NCBI RefSeq assembly: GCF_002797675.1
Contig: NZ_PGEX01000001.1
Location: 682,001-746,000, forward strand
Length of the DNA: 64,000 nt
DNA from: Hallerella succinigenes
GTDB taxonomy: Bacteria > Fibrobacterota > Fibrobacteria > Fibrobacterales > Fibrobacteraceae
Reading direction: 5' to 3'
Shown: in pieces, positions 1 through 9,491 of the stretch
Layout of the letters: each line of letters opens with the position of its first letter
How positions within the stretch are numbered: the first letter of the stretch is position 1
Notes under the pieces: model-generated
Databases searched by the model: none
What the model was told of the DNA's origin: nothing
What the model saw: only the letters and a program-made list of their open reading frames with translations
Translations under genes and position numbers: made by a program

Positions 1-1
1 G

Positions 2-64
2 GGCGGAGCCTATCTGGCCAAGTCCCTCGGTGGCCGTACTGTACGCATCCAGGTGACCAAATAG
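2..64 (+). CDS. C-terminal end of a secreted protein (partial)
   Basis: An open frame enters the window and stops with TAG at 62-64. The visible 20 residues (GGAYLAKSLGGRT then VRIQVTK) match the ends of the sorting-type tails of the next enzymes, which finish in a GVYLL-type strand followed by a basic beta strand. It is therefore probably the tail of another exported carbohydrate-active or surface protein of the same cluster. Nothing can be said about its catalytic part, which lies outside the window. Confidence 0.5.
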   Translation, partial: GGAYLAKSLGGRTVRIQVTK

Positions 65-160
65 ATTTATCCATCGTTGACTATTTGTCCATAGAACATG
101 GGGCTTTCCCCGTGTTCTTTGTGCTTTTTGGGGGGTAGTTTTAAGGAAAAGGAGTGTGAT

Positions 161-1840
161 ATGGACATGAAAAAAAAGTCCGATTTTTTGACAACGGTTT
201 CTTGGGCCGTTTGGGGATTGCTTTTGATTCCCCTGATGCTTCAAGCCGCTCCTAATCCCAATTTTCACATTTACATAGCCTACGGACAAAGCAATATGGC
301 AGGGAACGGCGATATAGACCCAGCTGTAGACCAGGCTACAGCCCCGAAAAACTTCATTATGCTTGCTTCCCATACGGCAAATGCGAGTCAGCGCAGCGGA
401 AACACGACCCAGTCCATTAAGACAGGAGAATGGGCCGCGGCAATTCCTCCCATGTTCCATGCCTTCGAGAATCTTTCCCCGGCGGACTACTTTGGTCGCG
501 CCATGGTGGATTCCTTGCCGGGGGTTACGGTGGGTATTATCCCCGTAGCTATCGGAGCTGTAAGTATCAAGGCCTTTGACAAGGACCAGTACCAGGCCTA
601 CTTCAGTTCTGCCGCAAGCTATATCCAGAGTTGGGCAAAGGACTACGATTCAAATCCTTACCAGAGGATTGTGGATTTAGGCAAGAAGGCCAAGGAAGTG
701 GGCGTCATCAAGGGTTTTATCTTTCACCAGGGCGAAACCGACGGGGCGGGCACGGAATGGCAAAACAACGTGTATAAGACCTACAAAGACATTGTAGATG
801 CCCTGGAACTGGACGAAAACGAAGTTCCTTTTGTGGCGGGCGAAATGATGAACGATCCTACGGGAAATTCGGGCCAAGGAAGTTGCTGCTCTAGCAAGAA
901 CACCGGCATCGCCCAACTAAAGAGCAAGTTCAAGAAATTCGGACTTGCCTCTTCCCAGGGGCTCAAGGGCAACGGCAAAGACCCCTATCATTTTGGCCGT
1001 GAGGGCGTGATTGAACTAGGCAAACGTTATGCATCCGAAATGCTCAAGCTCATCGACAAGACCATTGATCCAAATGCCCCGGAAGTGAACCTGGTGGATC
1101 CGACCCAGTCAACGGTAGCCGATGAACCGCCCGAAGAATATGGACCCTATGGCGATGAACCTGCAACGATTCCCGGTACTATCGAAGCGGAGGAATATAA
1201 CAAGGGTGGCGCAGGCAAGGCCTACTACGACCTAAACAAGGGTAACGAAGGGGGCAAATTCCGCAAGGACGATGTGGATATTTACCAACCCAATATGGGA
1301 TTGTCTATAGGCTATTGCCAAAAGGGGGAATGGCTCAAGTACACGGTAAATGTAACGGCCGACGGTGAATACGAAATTTCAGCCAATGTGGCAGGCGACA
1401 ACGGTACCGGTAGCTTTGTCCTATACATGGATGATGAACGCATCGGCGAAGAAATTCTGAATAACGGAAAGGGCTTTGACACGTACTCCGTGGTAAGCGG
1501 CGGTAAGGTCTCCCTGAAGGCGGGGAAACACGATCTGAAGCTGGAAATCACCAACGACTGGATCGATATCGATTACGTAGAGTTTAAGACTGTAGCGGTT
1601 GCCGATTCGAATACGACAGCGATTGCGAAGGACTTGAAACTTATAACCGAACCCGAAAGCGGCTTTGAACTCTTTGACCTGCGGGGGAAGCGCGTGGCTC
1701 GATTCCGGGCAAGCGGTATGGCGGATGCCCTGAACTATGCCAGGTCGGGAACGATTAATCTGCGTCGTGGAGTTTACCTGCTCCGCGGAAACGTGGCCGG
1801 AGCTACCGTGACCCGCAAGGTAGGCATTTATGTCGAATAG
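161..1840 (+). CDS. Exported CE6-type acetylxylan esterase with CBM6 and C-terminal sorting tail
   Basis: Probable carbohydrate esterase that removes acetyl groups from xylan outside the cell. The start at 161 is preceded by AAGGAAAAGGAG; the longer frame from 98 lacks this. A basic N-terminus and hydrophobic stretch form a signal peptide. The SGNH/CE6 blocks are visible: GQSNMAG with the nucleophile Ser near residue 45, a conserved Gly-rich stretch, HQGETDG, and a DPYHFG block carrying the Asp-His pair. After a Pro/Asp-rich linker, a CBM6 starts at IPGTIEAEEYNKGG and ends at DWIDIDYVEF. The last ~65 residues (FELFDLRGKRVARF ... GVYLLRGN) are the Fibrobacter-type tail. It heads a same-strand hemicellulase cluster. 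Family identity is strong; substrate is inferred. Confidence 0.85.
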   Translation: MDMKKKSDFLTTVSWAVWGLLLIPLMLQAAPNPNFHIYIAYGQSNMAGNGDIDPAVDQATAPKNFIMLASHTANASQRSGNTTQSIKTGEWAAAIPPMFHAFENLSPADYFGRAMVDSLPGVTVGIIPVAIGAVSIKAFDKDQYQAYFSSAASYIQSWAKDYDSNPYQRIVDLGKKAKEVGVIKGFIFHQGETDGAGTEWQNNVYKTYKDIVDALELDENEVPFVAGEMMNDPTGNSGQGSCCSSKNTGIAQLKSKFKKFGLASSQGLKGNGKDPYHFGREGVIELGKRYASEMLKLIDKTIDPNAPEVNLVDPTQSTVADEPPEEYGPYGDEPATIPGTIEAEEYNKGGAGKAYYDLNKGNEGGKFRKDDVDIYQPNMGLSIGYCQKGEWLKYTVNVTADGEYEISANVAGDNGTGSFVLYMDDERIGEEILNNGKGFDTYSVVSGGKVSLKAGKHDLKLEITNDWIDIDYVEFKTVAVADSNTTAIAKDLKLITEPESGFELFDLRGKRVARFRASGMADALNYARSGTINLRRGVYLLRGNVAGATVTRKVGIYVE

Positions 1841-1913
1841 CGAAATCAGAATCATAAAGCAGATTGCGGTCATGGGACTTTTGGTCGTAATTCTCGGGAT
1901 GCTTTTCAGCTAG
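1830..1913 (+). CDS. Candidate 27-residue membrane peptide
   Basis: A short ORF starts at ATG 1830, overlaps the last 11 bases of the CE6 gene in another frame, and ends at TAG 1911. It reads MSNSEIRIIKQIAVMG followed by LLVVILGMLFS, that is, a polar N-terminus and one clear transmembrane helix. An AAGGTAGG sequence lies 5-6 bases upstream. The coupling to the esterase stop and the hydrophobic composition are suggestive, but an ORF this short can arise by chance. The rest of 1914-2015 holds a probable promoter for the next gene and nothing else recognised. Confidence 0.25.
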   Translation: MSNSEIRIIKQIAVMGLLVVILGMLFS

Positions 1914-2015
1914 AACTTTTGGGAACCTTTTTTGTGCTTGTAAAAAAACTTGTATACCAGGGTACTGTTTTGCAGGTAAGCAACTCAGGCGGTGCACTTG
2001 GGTTTAGGAGTTAAC

Positions 2016-4316
2016 ATGGGATGCTTTAGATCTACGGCCTACGCCTGCGGCGTGGCTTTATTCAATGCAATATTTACATTTGGGGCGACGGTTTCTAATC
2101 CCATAACCTGGGTGGACAATCCGGACCCTTCTATTGTGCGTGTGGAAGACACCTATTATATGGTAACCACCACCATGCATTTTGCGCCCGGTGTACCGGT
2201 AATGGCTTCCAAGGATCTAGCCCAGTGGCGTACCGTGGGCTATGCCTATCAGACTCTCGTAGACAATGACCAGCAGAACCTGGATAATGGCAAGGACGCC
2301 TACGGAAAGGGCTCCTGGGCGTCCAGCATTCGTTTCCACAAGGGTTTCTTTTATGTGCTGACACCTTCCTATACGACGGGCAAGACTCATTTGTATAAAA
2401 CCGCCGATGTAGAAAATGGCCCCTGGACCGAAACCACGTTGCCCTTCTATCACGATCCCTCCCTCTTTTTCGAGGATGACGGCACCGTGTGGGTGTTTTA
2501 CGGTAGCGGAGACCAGATTAGCTATGTGCAGCTGAACGACGACGCGAGTGGCGTCAAGGTCGGAGGGCGTAGCGGCACGCTGGACGGTGTAAGTATCAAT
2601 GCCGTGACAAATACCACCCAGTATTATGTGCAGCAGGAAGGGGCTCACATGGAAAAGGTCAACGGGGAATACTACCTGTATACCATTTCCTGGCCTGCCG
2701 GCAAATGCCGTAGCTCCATTGTTTACCGTTCCAAAAGTCTCCTTTCCGGTTTTAGCGGACGCATTTTCCTGCAAGACAACGGTGTGGCCCAGGGCGGCAT
2801 CTTTGACACTCCCGATGGAAAATGGTACGCCCTTTTGTTCCGGGATTCGGGCCCCGTAGGCCGTATTCCGTATCTGGTACCCACCAGTTGGAAAGACGGT
2901 TGGCCTGTTGCAGATGGCGGTAAGGCCCCTGCGACCTTGGATCTTCCCGAAAACGCCCTGCCCGGTTACGGTATGGTCACCAGCGACGATTTCGATTCCG
3001 AGGTTTTGCCGCTGGAATGGCAGTGGAACCACAATCCCGATAACAGGAACTGGAGCCTTTCTGCAAATCCGGGACATCTCCGCATTACCACGGGCCGTAC
3101 CGATTCCCGTATCGTGAATGCCAAGAACACGCTTACCATGCGAACCTTTGGCCCAAAGTGTTCCGGCAGAACTTTGGTGAATGGCGCGGGCATGAAGGAC
3201 GGCGACATGGCGGGGCTCGTGGCGTTACAAGACGACAAGGGCTTTGTGGCTCTTGCCAAGGAAAGCGGCAGCTACAAGGTAGTCATGTACCAGGGAACCA
3301 AGGATGGGGAAAGTGAGAAGGCCTCCGCGCCTATTTCGGGTTCCGAAGTTTACCTGCGGGTGGATTTCGACCTACCCCTGGACCATGGAACGGCTACCTT
3401 CTACTACAGCACCGATGGAAGTACCTGGAAAAAGATTGGCGACGATGTCAGCCTCAGTTATTCACTCCATATGTTTACGGGTTACCGCTTTGGCCTCTTC
3501 AATTTTGCCACCAAGACGGCAGGGGGCTACGCAGACTTTGACTGGTTCAAGATCGGCTCCGATTACAAGGATGAAATTTACCTGGACATGGTTCAGGATA
3601 CCATTCCGCCCACGCCCTACAAGGACATTGCGGCAAAGGTCCCCGGCAAGATCGAGGCGGAAAATTACGACGTGGGTAAACCGAACCGGGCCTACTACGA
3701 CAAAAGTAGCGAAAACCAGGGCAAGGTTTACCGCGACGAAGCCGTAGATATCGTAGGTCTAGAATGCTCTGATTCTGCCAACACCAAGGACTGCAAGGGT
3801 TATGCCGTAGGTTATACGCAAGAAGGCGAATGGCTGCGCTACACCGTAAACGTGGAAGAAATCGGTGAATACGAAATCCGAGTAAACATGGCAACGGCTT
3901 CAGAAAACGCGGGTGTGAAACTTTATATCGACGACAAGGCTATTTCGGAAATCATCTATGCTGAACAAGGTGAAGATTGGAGTACCTATACAACGGTTAC
4001 GGCAAAGACTTCCGAAATTTCCGCCGGTGAACATGCCCTGAAAATGGAAATCGTCGGGAACTACGTGAACGTAGACTGGCTGGAATTCTGCAAGGAAAGC
4101 TGCAAAACAACGGGGCTTGTACACCGCGTAGAGCTCGGAGTGCAAGGTCTGCGCCATTACCGGGTATATTCACTGAACGGTGCCTTTGTGGGTTCCGTCG
4201 CAGCTCGGAATGCAAACGAGGCCCGTGCCAAGATCCGCACCATGGTTTTCGAAAAAGGCATTTACCTTATGCGTAGCCAGAACGGCTCTATCAGTCGTTT
4301 CATGGTGACTCGGTAA
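2016..4316 (+). CDS. Exported GH43 xylosidase/arabinofuranosidase with GH43 C-terminal domain, CBM6 and tail
   Basis: Secreted glycosidase acting on xylan side chains or xylo-oligosaccharides. The start at 2016 follows TAGGAG with a 5-base spacer, and the upstream GTG at 1992 has no comparable site. The five-bladed propeller carries the three GH43 acids: WVDNPDPS (base), YHDPSLFFEDDG (pKa modulator) and QQEGAHM (acid). A beta-sandwich of the beta-xylosidase C-terminal type follows from DDFDSEVLPLEWQWNHNP to DFDWFKIGSD. Next comes a CBM6 (VPGKIEAENYD ... VNVDWLEF) and a C-terminal tail with YRVYSLNGAFVG and IYLMRSQNG. It is 24 bp from the next gene's start codon, so co-transcription is likely. 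Exact substrate preference cannot be read from sequence. Confidence 0.86.
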   Translation: MGCFRSTAYACGVALFNAIFTFGATVSNPITWVDNPDPSIVRVEDTYYMVTTTMHFAPGVPVMASKDLAQWRTVGYAYQTLVDNDQQNLDNGKDAYGKGSWASSIRFHKGFFYVLTPSYTTGKTHLYKTADVENGPWTETTLPFYHDPSLFFEDDGTVWVFYGSGDQISYVQLNDDASGVKVGGRSGTLDGVSINAVTNTTQYYVQQEGAHMEKVNGEYYLYTISWPAGKCRSSIVYRSKSLLSGFSGRIFLQDNGVAQGGIFDTPDGKWYALLFRDSGPVGRIPYLVPTSWKDGWPVADGGKAPATLDLPENALPGYGMVTSDDFDSEVLPLEWQWNHNPDNRNWSLSANPGHLRITTGRTDSRIVNAKNTLTMRTFGPKCSGRTLVNGAGMKDGDMAGLVALQDDKGFVALAKESGSYKVVMYQGTKDGESEKASAPISGSEVYLRVDFDLPLDHGTATFYYSTDGSTWKKIGDDVSLSYSLHMFTGYRFGLFNFATKTAGGYADFDWFKIGSDYKDEIYLDMVQDTIPPTPYKDIAAKVPGKIEAENYDVGKPNRAYYDKSSENQGKVYRDEAVDIVGLECSDSANTKDCKGYAVGYTQEGEWLRYTVNVEEIGEYEIRVNMATASENAGVKLYIDDKAISEIIYAEQGEDWSTYTTVTAKTSEISAGEHALKMEIVGNYVNVDWLEFCKESCKTTGLVHRVELGVQGLRHYRVYSLNGAFVGSVAARNANEARAKIRTMVFEKGIYLMRSQNGSISRFMVTR

Positions 4317-4340
4317 GTTTTGGTCAAAAAGGAGATGCAG

Positions 4341-5846
4341 ATGATTGGCTTAAAAAAAAGTTTGGCTTTGGCCCTTTCTGGCATTGCGCTTATGGCTACT
4401 GCAGCCGTGGCCGACAATATAACGGTAAACGGAGCAAACCGCAGCATGCTCGTGTATGCTCCGTCAGGTATTGAGAGGAACCGCCCGCTTATCATTCAAA
4501 TGCACGGCATGAACCAGGATGCGCCCTACCAGAAAAATGCGGCGAAGTGGGAATCCATTGCCGACACCGCGCGCTTTGTGGTGGTTTTCCCAAATGGCGA
4601 GAATAAGGCGTGGGATATTTCCGGTGACAAGGACGTGAACTTCCTCAAGGCCATCATCAACGAGATGGAAAGCAAGTACGGCATCGACAGAAACCGCGTC
4701 TACGTTTCCGGATTTTCGATGGGCGGCATGATGAGCTACCATGCTGCAAACAAAATGGGGGACATGATTGCTGCCATCGCCCCTGTTTCCGGTTACCCCA
4801 TCGGAAACCCTGCGCCGGCTAGCACTCGCCCTATGCCGATTATCCATACCCATGGGACCTCCGACGACGTGGTGAATTACAGTAGCGGTGTGAATTATTT
4901 AAAGCGTTGGGTGTCCTTTAACAAATGCTCCGAAAGTTCCCAGGTGACCAAGCCCTATCCGGCTAACCGTTCAGGTTCCGCTGCCTCCCTGGAAGTGTGG
5001 AGTAGCTGCTCTAACGACGTAGAAGTGCGCCTCATGTCCATCGCCGGAAAAGGCCACTGGTATTCCATGGATTTGGCCAGCGTGAATACCAGTGATGAAA
5101 TCTGGAACTTCGTAAAAAACTATTCGCTCGATGGTTCGAGCATTACTCCACCGACTCCAGCGATTGTGGTGCCCACGAACCGCGATAGCATTTTTAACGG
5201 CGGTTTCGATTCAAGCGCCGTGGCTTGGGACTTGCAGTTGCATGGTGATGCGCAAGCGATAGGTGAGGCAAAAGATGGTAAGTATCAGTTCAATATTTCC
5301 GCTATCGGTACGCAGAATTATCAGGTGCAGCTGATCCAGCACGATTTGCACCTTGAAAAGGGCGAGTGGTACGAAATCAGTTTTGATGCAAGCGCGGGTG
5401 CGGCCCGTACGCTCGAGGTCAACGTGGAGCAGCATAATGACCCGTGGGAATCTTACCTCACGAAAAAGCAGAATTTTGAGCTCGGCACAGATATGAAGAC
5501 CTATTCGTTCAAATTCCAGATGACGGCCGCAACCGATACGAATAGCCGCCTGAGTTTTAACGCGGGCGCTGCCACGGGAACACTTACGCTTGACAACGTG
5601 AAAATGGCGAAGCTGGATGCATCGCAGATTCCGGTCGAAGATTCCACGACAGCATTGGGCCATATTCGTCTAGAACAGTCCGGCGTACAGGATTATGCGG
5701 TATTCAGTATGAACGGAGCTTTCCTGGGGCGCGTGATAGCCGATAAGGCGGGGCTTTACGAAGCAGCCAAAAATTTGGTGAAACGATCTGGAATGTTCGT
5801 GGTTAAGTCTGATGTTGGAGTGACATTCAGGTTGAATGTCAAGTAG
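4341..5846 (+). CDS. Exported CE1/feruloyl-esterase-like hydrolase with carbohydrate-binding domain and tail
   Basis: Alpha/beta hydrolase of the poly-hydroxybutyrate-depolymerase/feruloyl esterase (CE1, LpqC-like) group. It probably cleaves ester-linked phenolic or acetyl groups on hemicellulose. AAAAAGGAG places the start at ATG 4341 rather than ATG 4335. A signal peptide ends near AAVADN. The nucleophile is in GFSMGGMMSY, the oxyanion-side motif is MHGMNQD, an acid lies in HGTSDDVV, and the His is in GKGHW. A jelly-roll domain of CBM4/9 type follows (NGGFDSSAVAWDLQL ... GTLTLDNVKMAKL), then the tail YAVFSMNGAFLGRV. It lies between GH43 and GH27 with gaps of about 20 bp, which indicates an operon. 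Confidence 0.8.
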   Translation: MIGLKKSLALALSGIALMATAAVADNITVNGANRSMLVYAPSGIERNRPLIIQMHGMNQDAPYQKNAAKWESIADTARFVVVFPNGENKAWDISGDKDVNFLKAIINEMESKYGIDRNRVYVSGFSMGGMMSYHAANKMGDMIAAIAPVSGYPIGNPAPASTRPMPIIHTHGTSDDVVNYSSGVNYLKRWVSFNKCSESSQVTKPYPANRSGSAASLEVWSSCSNDVEVRLMSIAGKGHWYSMDLASVNTSDEIWNFVKNYSLDGSSITPPTPAIVVPTNRDSIFNGGFDSSAVAWDLQLHGDAQAIGEAKDGKYQFNISAIGTQNYQVQLIQHDLHLEKGEWYEISFDASAGAARTLEVNVEQHNDPWESYLTKKQNFELGTDMKTYSFKFQMTAATDTNSRLSFNAGAATGTLTLDNVKMAKLDASQIPVEDSTTALGHIRLEQSGVQDYAVFSMNGAFLGRVIADKAGLYEAAKNLVKRSGMFVVKSDVGVTFRLNVK

Positions 5847-5864
5847 TTTCAACAAGGAGTCGTG

Positions 5865-7676
5865 ATGAAGGTTGCGATTACAAAAGCAACGCTTGCTGCA
5901 GCGTTCTCGCTTTTGACGATGAGCTTTGCGCACCCTGATAGTTTGGTGCTTACTCCCCCCATGGGGTGGAACAGTTGGAATGTTTTCCACGAAAACATCA
6001 ACGAAAACCAGATCAAGGAAATCGCGGATGCGATGGTCGAATCTGGCTTGAAGGATGCTGGCTACGTTTTTCTGAACCTCGATGACAACTGGATGGATAC
6101 CAAGCGCGATGCGCAAGGTAACCTCCAGAATAATCCGAAAACTTTTCCGAGCGGCATGAAGGCTTTGGCCGATTACGTGCATGCAAAGGGACTCAAGTTC
6201 GGTCTTTACGGCGACCGTGGTAAACGTACTTGCCACCATTACAATAGCAACTGGCAGAGTGAAAGTGGCTCCAATGGTCACGAAGAACAGGATGCCAAAA
6301 AGCTTGCAGAATGGGGTGTAGACTACTGGAAGTACGACAACTGTGATTCCGACCCGAATACCCAGGAAAAAGATTACACCGCCATGTCCAAGGCTCTTCG
6401 CAATTCCGGACGCGATATCGTGTTCAGCATTTGCATGTGGGAATACAAGGAATGGATGCCAAAAATTGCTAACCTCTGGCGTACCACTTTCGATATCGGC
6501 CCCGCATGGATTTCGCAGTCCTGGTACCGCGGCGTCTATGAAATTATCGATGCGAACAACAAGTACTGGCAAATCGCTAAACCTGGCCACTGGAACGACC
6601 CGGACATGCTCGAAGTGGGCAACGACGGTCTCTCTTACGAAGAACAGCGCTCCCAGATGACGATGTGGTCCATCATGGCGGCCCCCATCATGATCAGTTC
6701 CGACATCCGCAAGATGAGCAACGAAACCAAGGAACTCTATCTGAACAAAGACATGATCGCCATCAACCAGGATTCCCTGGGCGTTCAGGGCCACCGCATT
6801 TCTGACGTGGACGGAAAGCAGGTTTGGACCAAGCCTTTGAAGAACGGCGACATTGCTGTGGCACTTCTAAACAACAATTCTTCTATCCAGACCGTCGAAT
6901 GCAACTTTGCAGACATTGGCGTAGAAGGCGAAGTAGAAGTTCGCGATGCCTGGAAAAAGAAGGACTTGGGCCCGGTATCCCATGTTTCTATCGAACTTCC
7001 GGCTCACGGCTCTGCACTGCTCCGCTTAATTCTTAAGCCGGTTCCACGCGCCCCGTTTAAGGGCGAAGCACTCGCCATTCCGGGTAAGATCGAAGTGGAA
7101 GATTTTGACGTGAACGGCGTAGGTCAGGGCAACACCACTTACAACGAAAAGGATACCGAAAACCACGGCGATAGCGATTACCGCCCGGATACCGGCGTGG
7201 ACCTTTACAAGAAGGCGACCGGCGTGATTGTCGGTTACAACCAGGCGGGTGAATGGCTCGAATATACAGTGAAGGTGGCCAAGACCGGAACTTATACCAT
7301 GAACGCTTCTGTGGCTTCTGCCAACAACACGTCAAGCTTCAAGCTTTCCATGGATGGCAAGGACATTACCGAAGAAATATCCGTTCCGCAGGCTACCACC
7401 GGCGAAAATAACTACGATGAATACAATACGGTCGAAGCCAAGGTGAACCTGACCGAAGGCGAACACATTCTCCGCTTCACGGTTACCGGCGACTGGATGG
7501 ACATTGACTACATCAAGTTCTGCGAAAACGAAAGCTGCGAAGAAACGGAAGAAATTCGTATGACAATCCCCGCGACAGTGCGCGACGTTTCACCGCGACT
7601 TCTCAAAAAAGGCAATGCGATGTTCATCGAAAAGAACGGCAAGCGCTTCGATTTGACGGGGCACCGGATCAAGTAA
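5865..7676 (+). CDS. Exported GH27 alpha-galactosidase with CBM6
   Basis: Removes alpha-galactosyl side groups from galactomannan or related hemicellulose. ATG 5865 follows AAGGAG with 5 bases. After the signal peptide the GH27 barrel begins with LTPPMGWNSWNVFH. The nucleophile Asp is in YWKYDNCD, the acid/base Asp in WRTTFDIG, and the GH27 block GHWNDPDMLEVG is complete. The antiparallel C-terminal domain ends near SALLRLIL. A CBM6 follows (IPGKIEVEDFDVNG ... DWMDIDYIKF) and then a short tail (KRFDLTGHRIK), less typical than those of the upstream enzymes. It is last in the cluster; no clear terminator hairpin was found in 7677-7742. Confidence 0.88.
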   Translation: MKVAITKATLAAAFSLLTMSFAHPDSLVLTPPMGWNSWNVFHENINENQIKEIADAMVESGLKDAGYVFLNLDDNWMDTKRDAQGNLQNNPKTFPSGMKALADYVHAKGLKFGLYGDRGKRTCHHYNSNWQSESGSNGHEEQDAKKLAEWGVDYWKYDNCDSDPNTQEKDYTAMSKALRNSGRDIVFSICMWEYKEWMPKIANLWRTTFDIGPAWISQSWYRGVYEIIDANNKYWQIAKPGHWNDPDMLEVGNDGLSYEEQRSQMTMWSIMAAPIMISSDIRKMSNETKELYLNKDMIAINQDSLGVQGHRISDVDGKQVWTKPLKNGDIAVALLNNNSSIQTVECNFADIGVEGEVEVRDAWKKKDLGPVSHVSIELPAHGSALLRLILKPVPRAPFKGEALAIPGKIEVEDFDVNGVGQGNTTYNEKDTENHGDSDYRPDTGVDLYKKATGVIVGYNQAGEWLEYTVKVAKTGTYTMNASVASANNTSSFKLSMDGKDITEEISVPQATTGENNYDEYNTVEAKVNLTEGEHILRFTVTGDWMDIDYIKFCENESCEETEEIRMTIPATVRDVSPRLLKKGNAMFIEKNGKRFDLTGHRIK

Positions 7677-7742
7677 GCCGGGGTAGCTGACACTAAGGGA
7701 ACAACCTGAGACTTATTTGTCTTGAAATCACCTTCTGGCCAT

Positions 7743-7988
7743 TTACGACATCTGCCAAAGAAAGGCGTTCTGGTTCATTATCGGATTTTGTGGAATTACG
7801 ACAAGAAGTCCATCAATCTTCGATGAATTGCTATCAATTGTGTAGGCACCGACATTCAATGCATTGAGCTCATCATTCCAGTCGTTTACCGAAGCATCCA
7901 TCAAGAGTCTCGGTTCAAGAGACTCAATTTTGTAATTTTTACGATTGTTTTTCTTGGATTTTTTGTTCTTCTTGTTGAATTTAGACAT
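7743..7988 (-). pseudogene. LEPR-XLL leader fragment, truncated giant surface protein
   Basis: Eighty-one residues starting at ATG 7988, with AGGGG just upstream. A very basic Lys/Asn stretch is followed by YKIESLEPRLLMDA, the LEPR-XLL motif found at the N-terminus of very large surface proteins. It then reads VNDWNDELNALNVGAY and stops after NQNAFLWQMS. Family members usually run to hundreds or thousands of residues, so this is best read as the surviving N-terminus of a deleted adhesin-like gene. A second, shorter copy of the same leader lies at 11.3 kb. Confidence 0.6.
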
Positions 7989-8047
7989 ATAACCCCTATA
8001 GCCTTTTTCCAAAAGACATTGTTAATTTGTTTAAAATCTTGTTATAA

Positions 8048-9277
8048 TTAGTAGTTTTTTACACAGCGGACAGAAAAGCCCTGCGTTTTTAAACCTCTAA
8101 AGGTTCTATTAAACTCATTCGTTCGAATCGCAACTCGATATGAACAATCATCATATTCTGGATATTGTTGCGGCAGCCAATATAACGCAGAATTTGAAAT
8201 GTATCCATACTCTAGAGCCACAGGATTCCAATAGCCTGCTGGCAGCAAGGACATTCCATACAAGTTTTCGTTACTGAAGCCCGCAACCTTCGAGCCCATA
8301 TAGTGGGCGACACTCCCCCCCGTCCTCTGGTCTAAATGCGCCCATTCGCCAGAATTCATAATATGCCAGCCATCCGGGCAGATTCCCTGATGCTGGACAT
8401 AGTTCTGGGGTTGTCCATATCCACTTGGATAAACAAATTTTTGCGAACAGGCCTCCGCACTGATAGATACACTGTCGCATACGGCAGGAAAGCCCATTGC
8501 ATTGCTCCAGGTATAGAGTCCGCCCCAGCCGTTTTCGCAGTACCACGAGTCATCATCATAGCAGTACTTCGTGGAGTCTCCCTGCACAGTACCGCCTGGA
8601 ACCATCTTGCCATAATTCAGGTTTTCGGCAAAGATAACATAGGTTCTCTCAAAACTATCATCATACATGCTCACCGTACGATACTTGTGTCCGTCGCGCA
8701 GGTCCGTGAACTCACCGTAAGACACTTTCTCGTTAAATTGCTCCGTCATGTCGAAGTAGCTGCTGCTACTGACTTTAGATGAGCTGGATGATTCCACTGG
8801 GACCCAATATCCATCTTCGCAGACAAATCGCACCCCATCCTCTCTCCGAGTTGTACCCTCTTCATCTGCGGAACACGTTTTCTTTACTTTACTAGAGCTG
8901 CTGGACTCAATCTTGACATATTGACCACTCTTGCAAACATATCTCTCCCCAGTATCATAAATGGTCAAAATACGATTCTCATCCTTTTCTTCGCAAGATT
9001 CCGGAATCAATCCATTCGAAGAACTGCTCTTGGAGTCCGTGGACGAGCTTGATTTTGCGGAAGAAGAACTGTTTTCTTTTCCTGACGAAACCGAACTACC
9101 ACCGGAAGACGTTCCTTTATCCGTAACAGAACTCGAGGAAATTGCGTCATCGCCACTGGAAGACGAAATTTCAGCAACAGGGTCCGGTCCGGCACCGCTG
9201 GAACTGTCATCACAGGCCGTAATACAGAACATTATAATAGCACCACCCAACAAACAAGTAGAGATCCTTCTCCCCAT
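8048..9277 (-). CDS. FISUMP-domain lipoprotein (Fibrobacter paralogous family)
   Basis: Surface lipoprotein with the Fibrobacter-specific FISUMP domain (TIGR02145 type). The start at 9277 gives a short signal with lipobox CITAC; the frame is open to 9451, but that extension is repeat DNA. A poly-Ser linker with several SSSSS blocks (residues about 30-100) and two short Cys-containing repeats (RYVCKSGQYVKIESSS and RFVCEDGYWVPVESSS) follow. The domain itself has FAENLNYG, YTWSNAMG, GICPDGWHIM and GFSVRCVKN. No catalytic function is known to me. The promoter/RBS region is replaced by an interspersed repeat, and no good Shine-Dalgarno sequence precedes the chosen ATG. Confidence 0.8.
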   Translation of the reverse strand: MGRRISTCLLGGAIIMFCITACDDSSSGAGPDPVAEISSSSGDDAISSSSVTDKGTSSGGSSVSSGKENSSSSAKSSSSTDSKSSSSNGLIPESCEEKDENRILTIYDTGERYVCKSGQYVKIESSSSSKVKKTCSADEEGTTRREDGVRFVCEDGYWVPVESSSSSKVSSSSYFDMTEQFNEKVSYGEFTDLRDGHKYRTVSMYDDSFERTYVIFAENLNYGKMVPGGTVQGDSTKYCYDDDSWYCENGWGGLYTWSNAMGFPAVCDSVSISAEACSQKFVYPSGYGQPQNYVQHQGICPDGWHIMNSGEWAHLDQRTGGSVAHYMGSKVAGFSNENLYGMSLLPAGYWNPVALEYGYISNSALYWLPQQYPEYDDCSYRVAIRTNEFNRTFRGLKTQGFSVRCVKNY

Positions 9278-9341
9278 TCGGGGATCATGCCCACTAAGGC
9301 AACAAGTTGCCGAGTGGTCAAAGAGACTCCACTTCGTTCCT

Positions 9342-9393
9342 ACCCAAAGGGCATAACTCAACTTTGACAACAAGTTGTCTAGTTTCGTATAGC
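9342..9393 (-). repeat. Interspersed repeat A, copy 1, upstream of the FISUMP gene
   Basis: On the minus strand the element reads TATACGAAACTAG, then a palindromic stem (ACAACTTGTTGT), then GTTGAGTTAT and CCCTTTGGG. Two other copies in the window (about 16146-16196 and 19817-19867) keep these flanks but carry a different stem (CCACT...AGTGG). It sits where the promoter of the FISUMP gene should be. Confidence 0.7.
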
Positions 9394-9491
9394 TCAGGAT
9401 GACACGTTTCAACCACTTCGTGCTCGCAATGATGTTTTTATAGTTTTTCATTATACAATTGTAGGTGGTTTTTAGGCAAAAATTGTGTTAA

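Noticed and set aside
9278-9451. N-terminal extension of the FISUMP lipoprotein
   Set aside because: The extra 58 codons read through repeat A and its neighbouring palindromes, and would bury the lipobox signal peptide.
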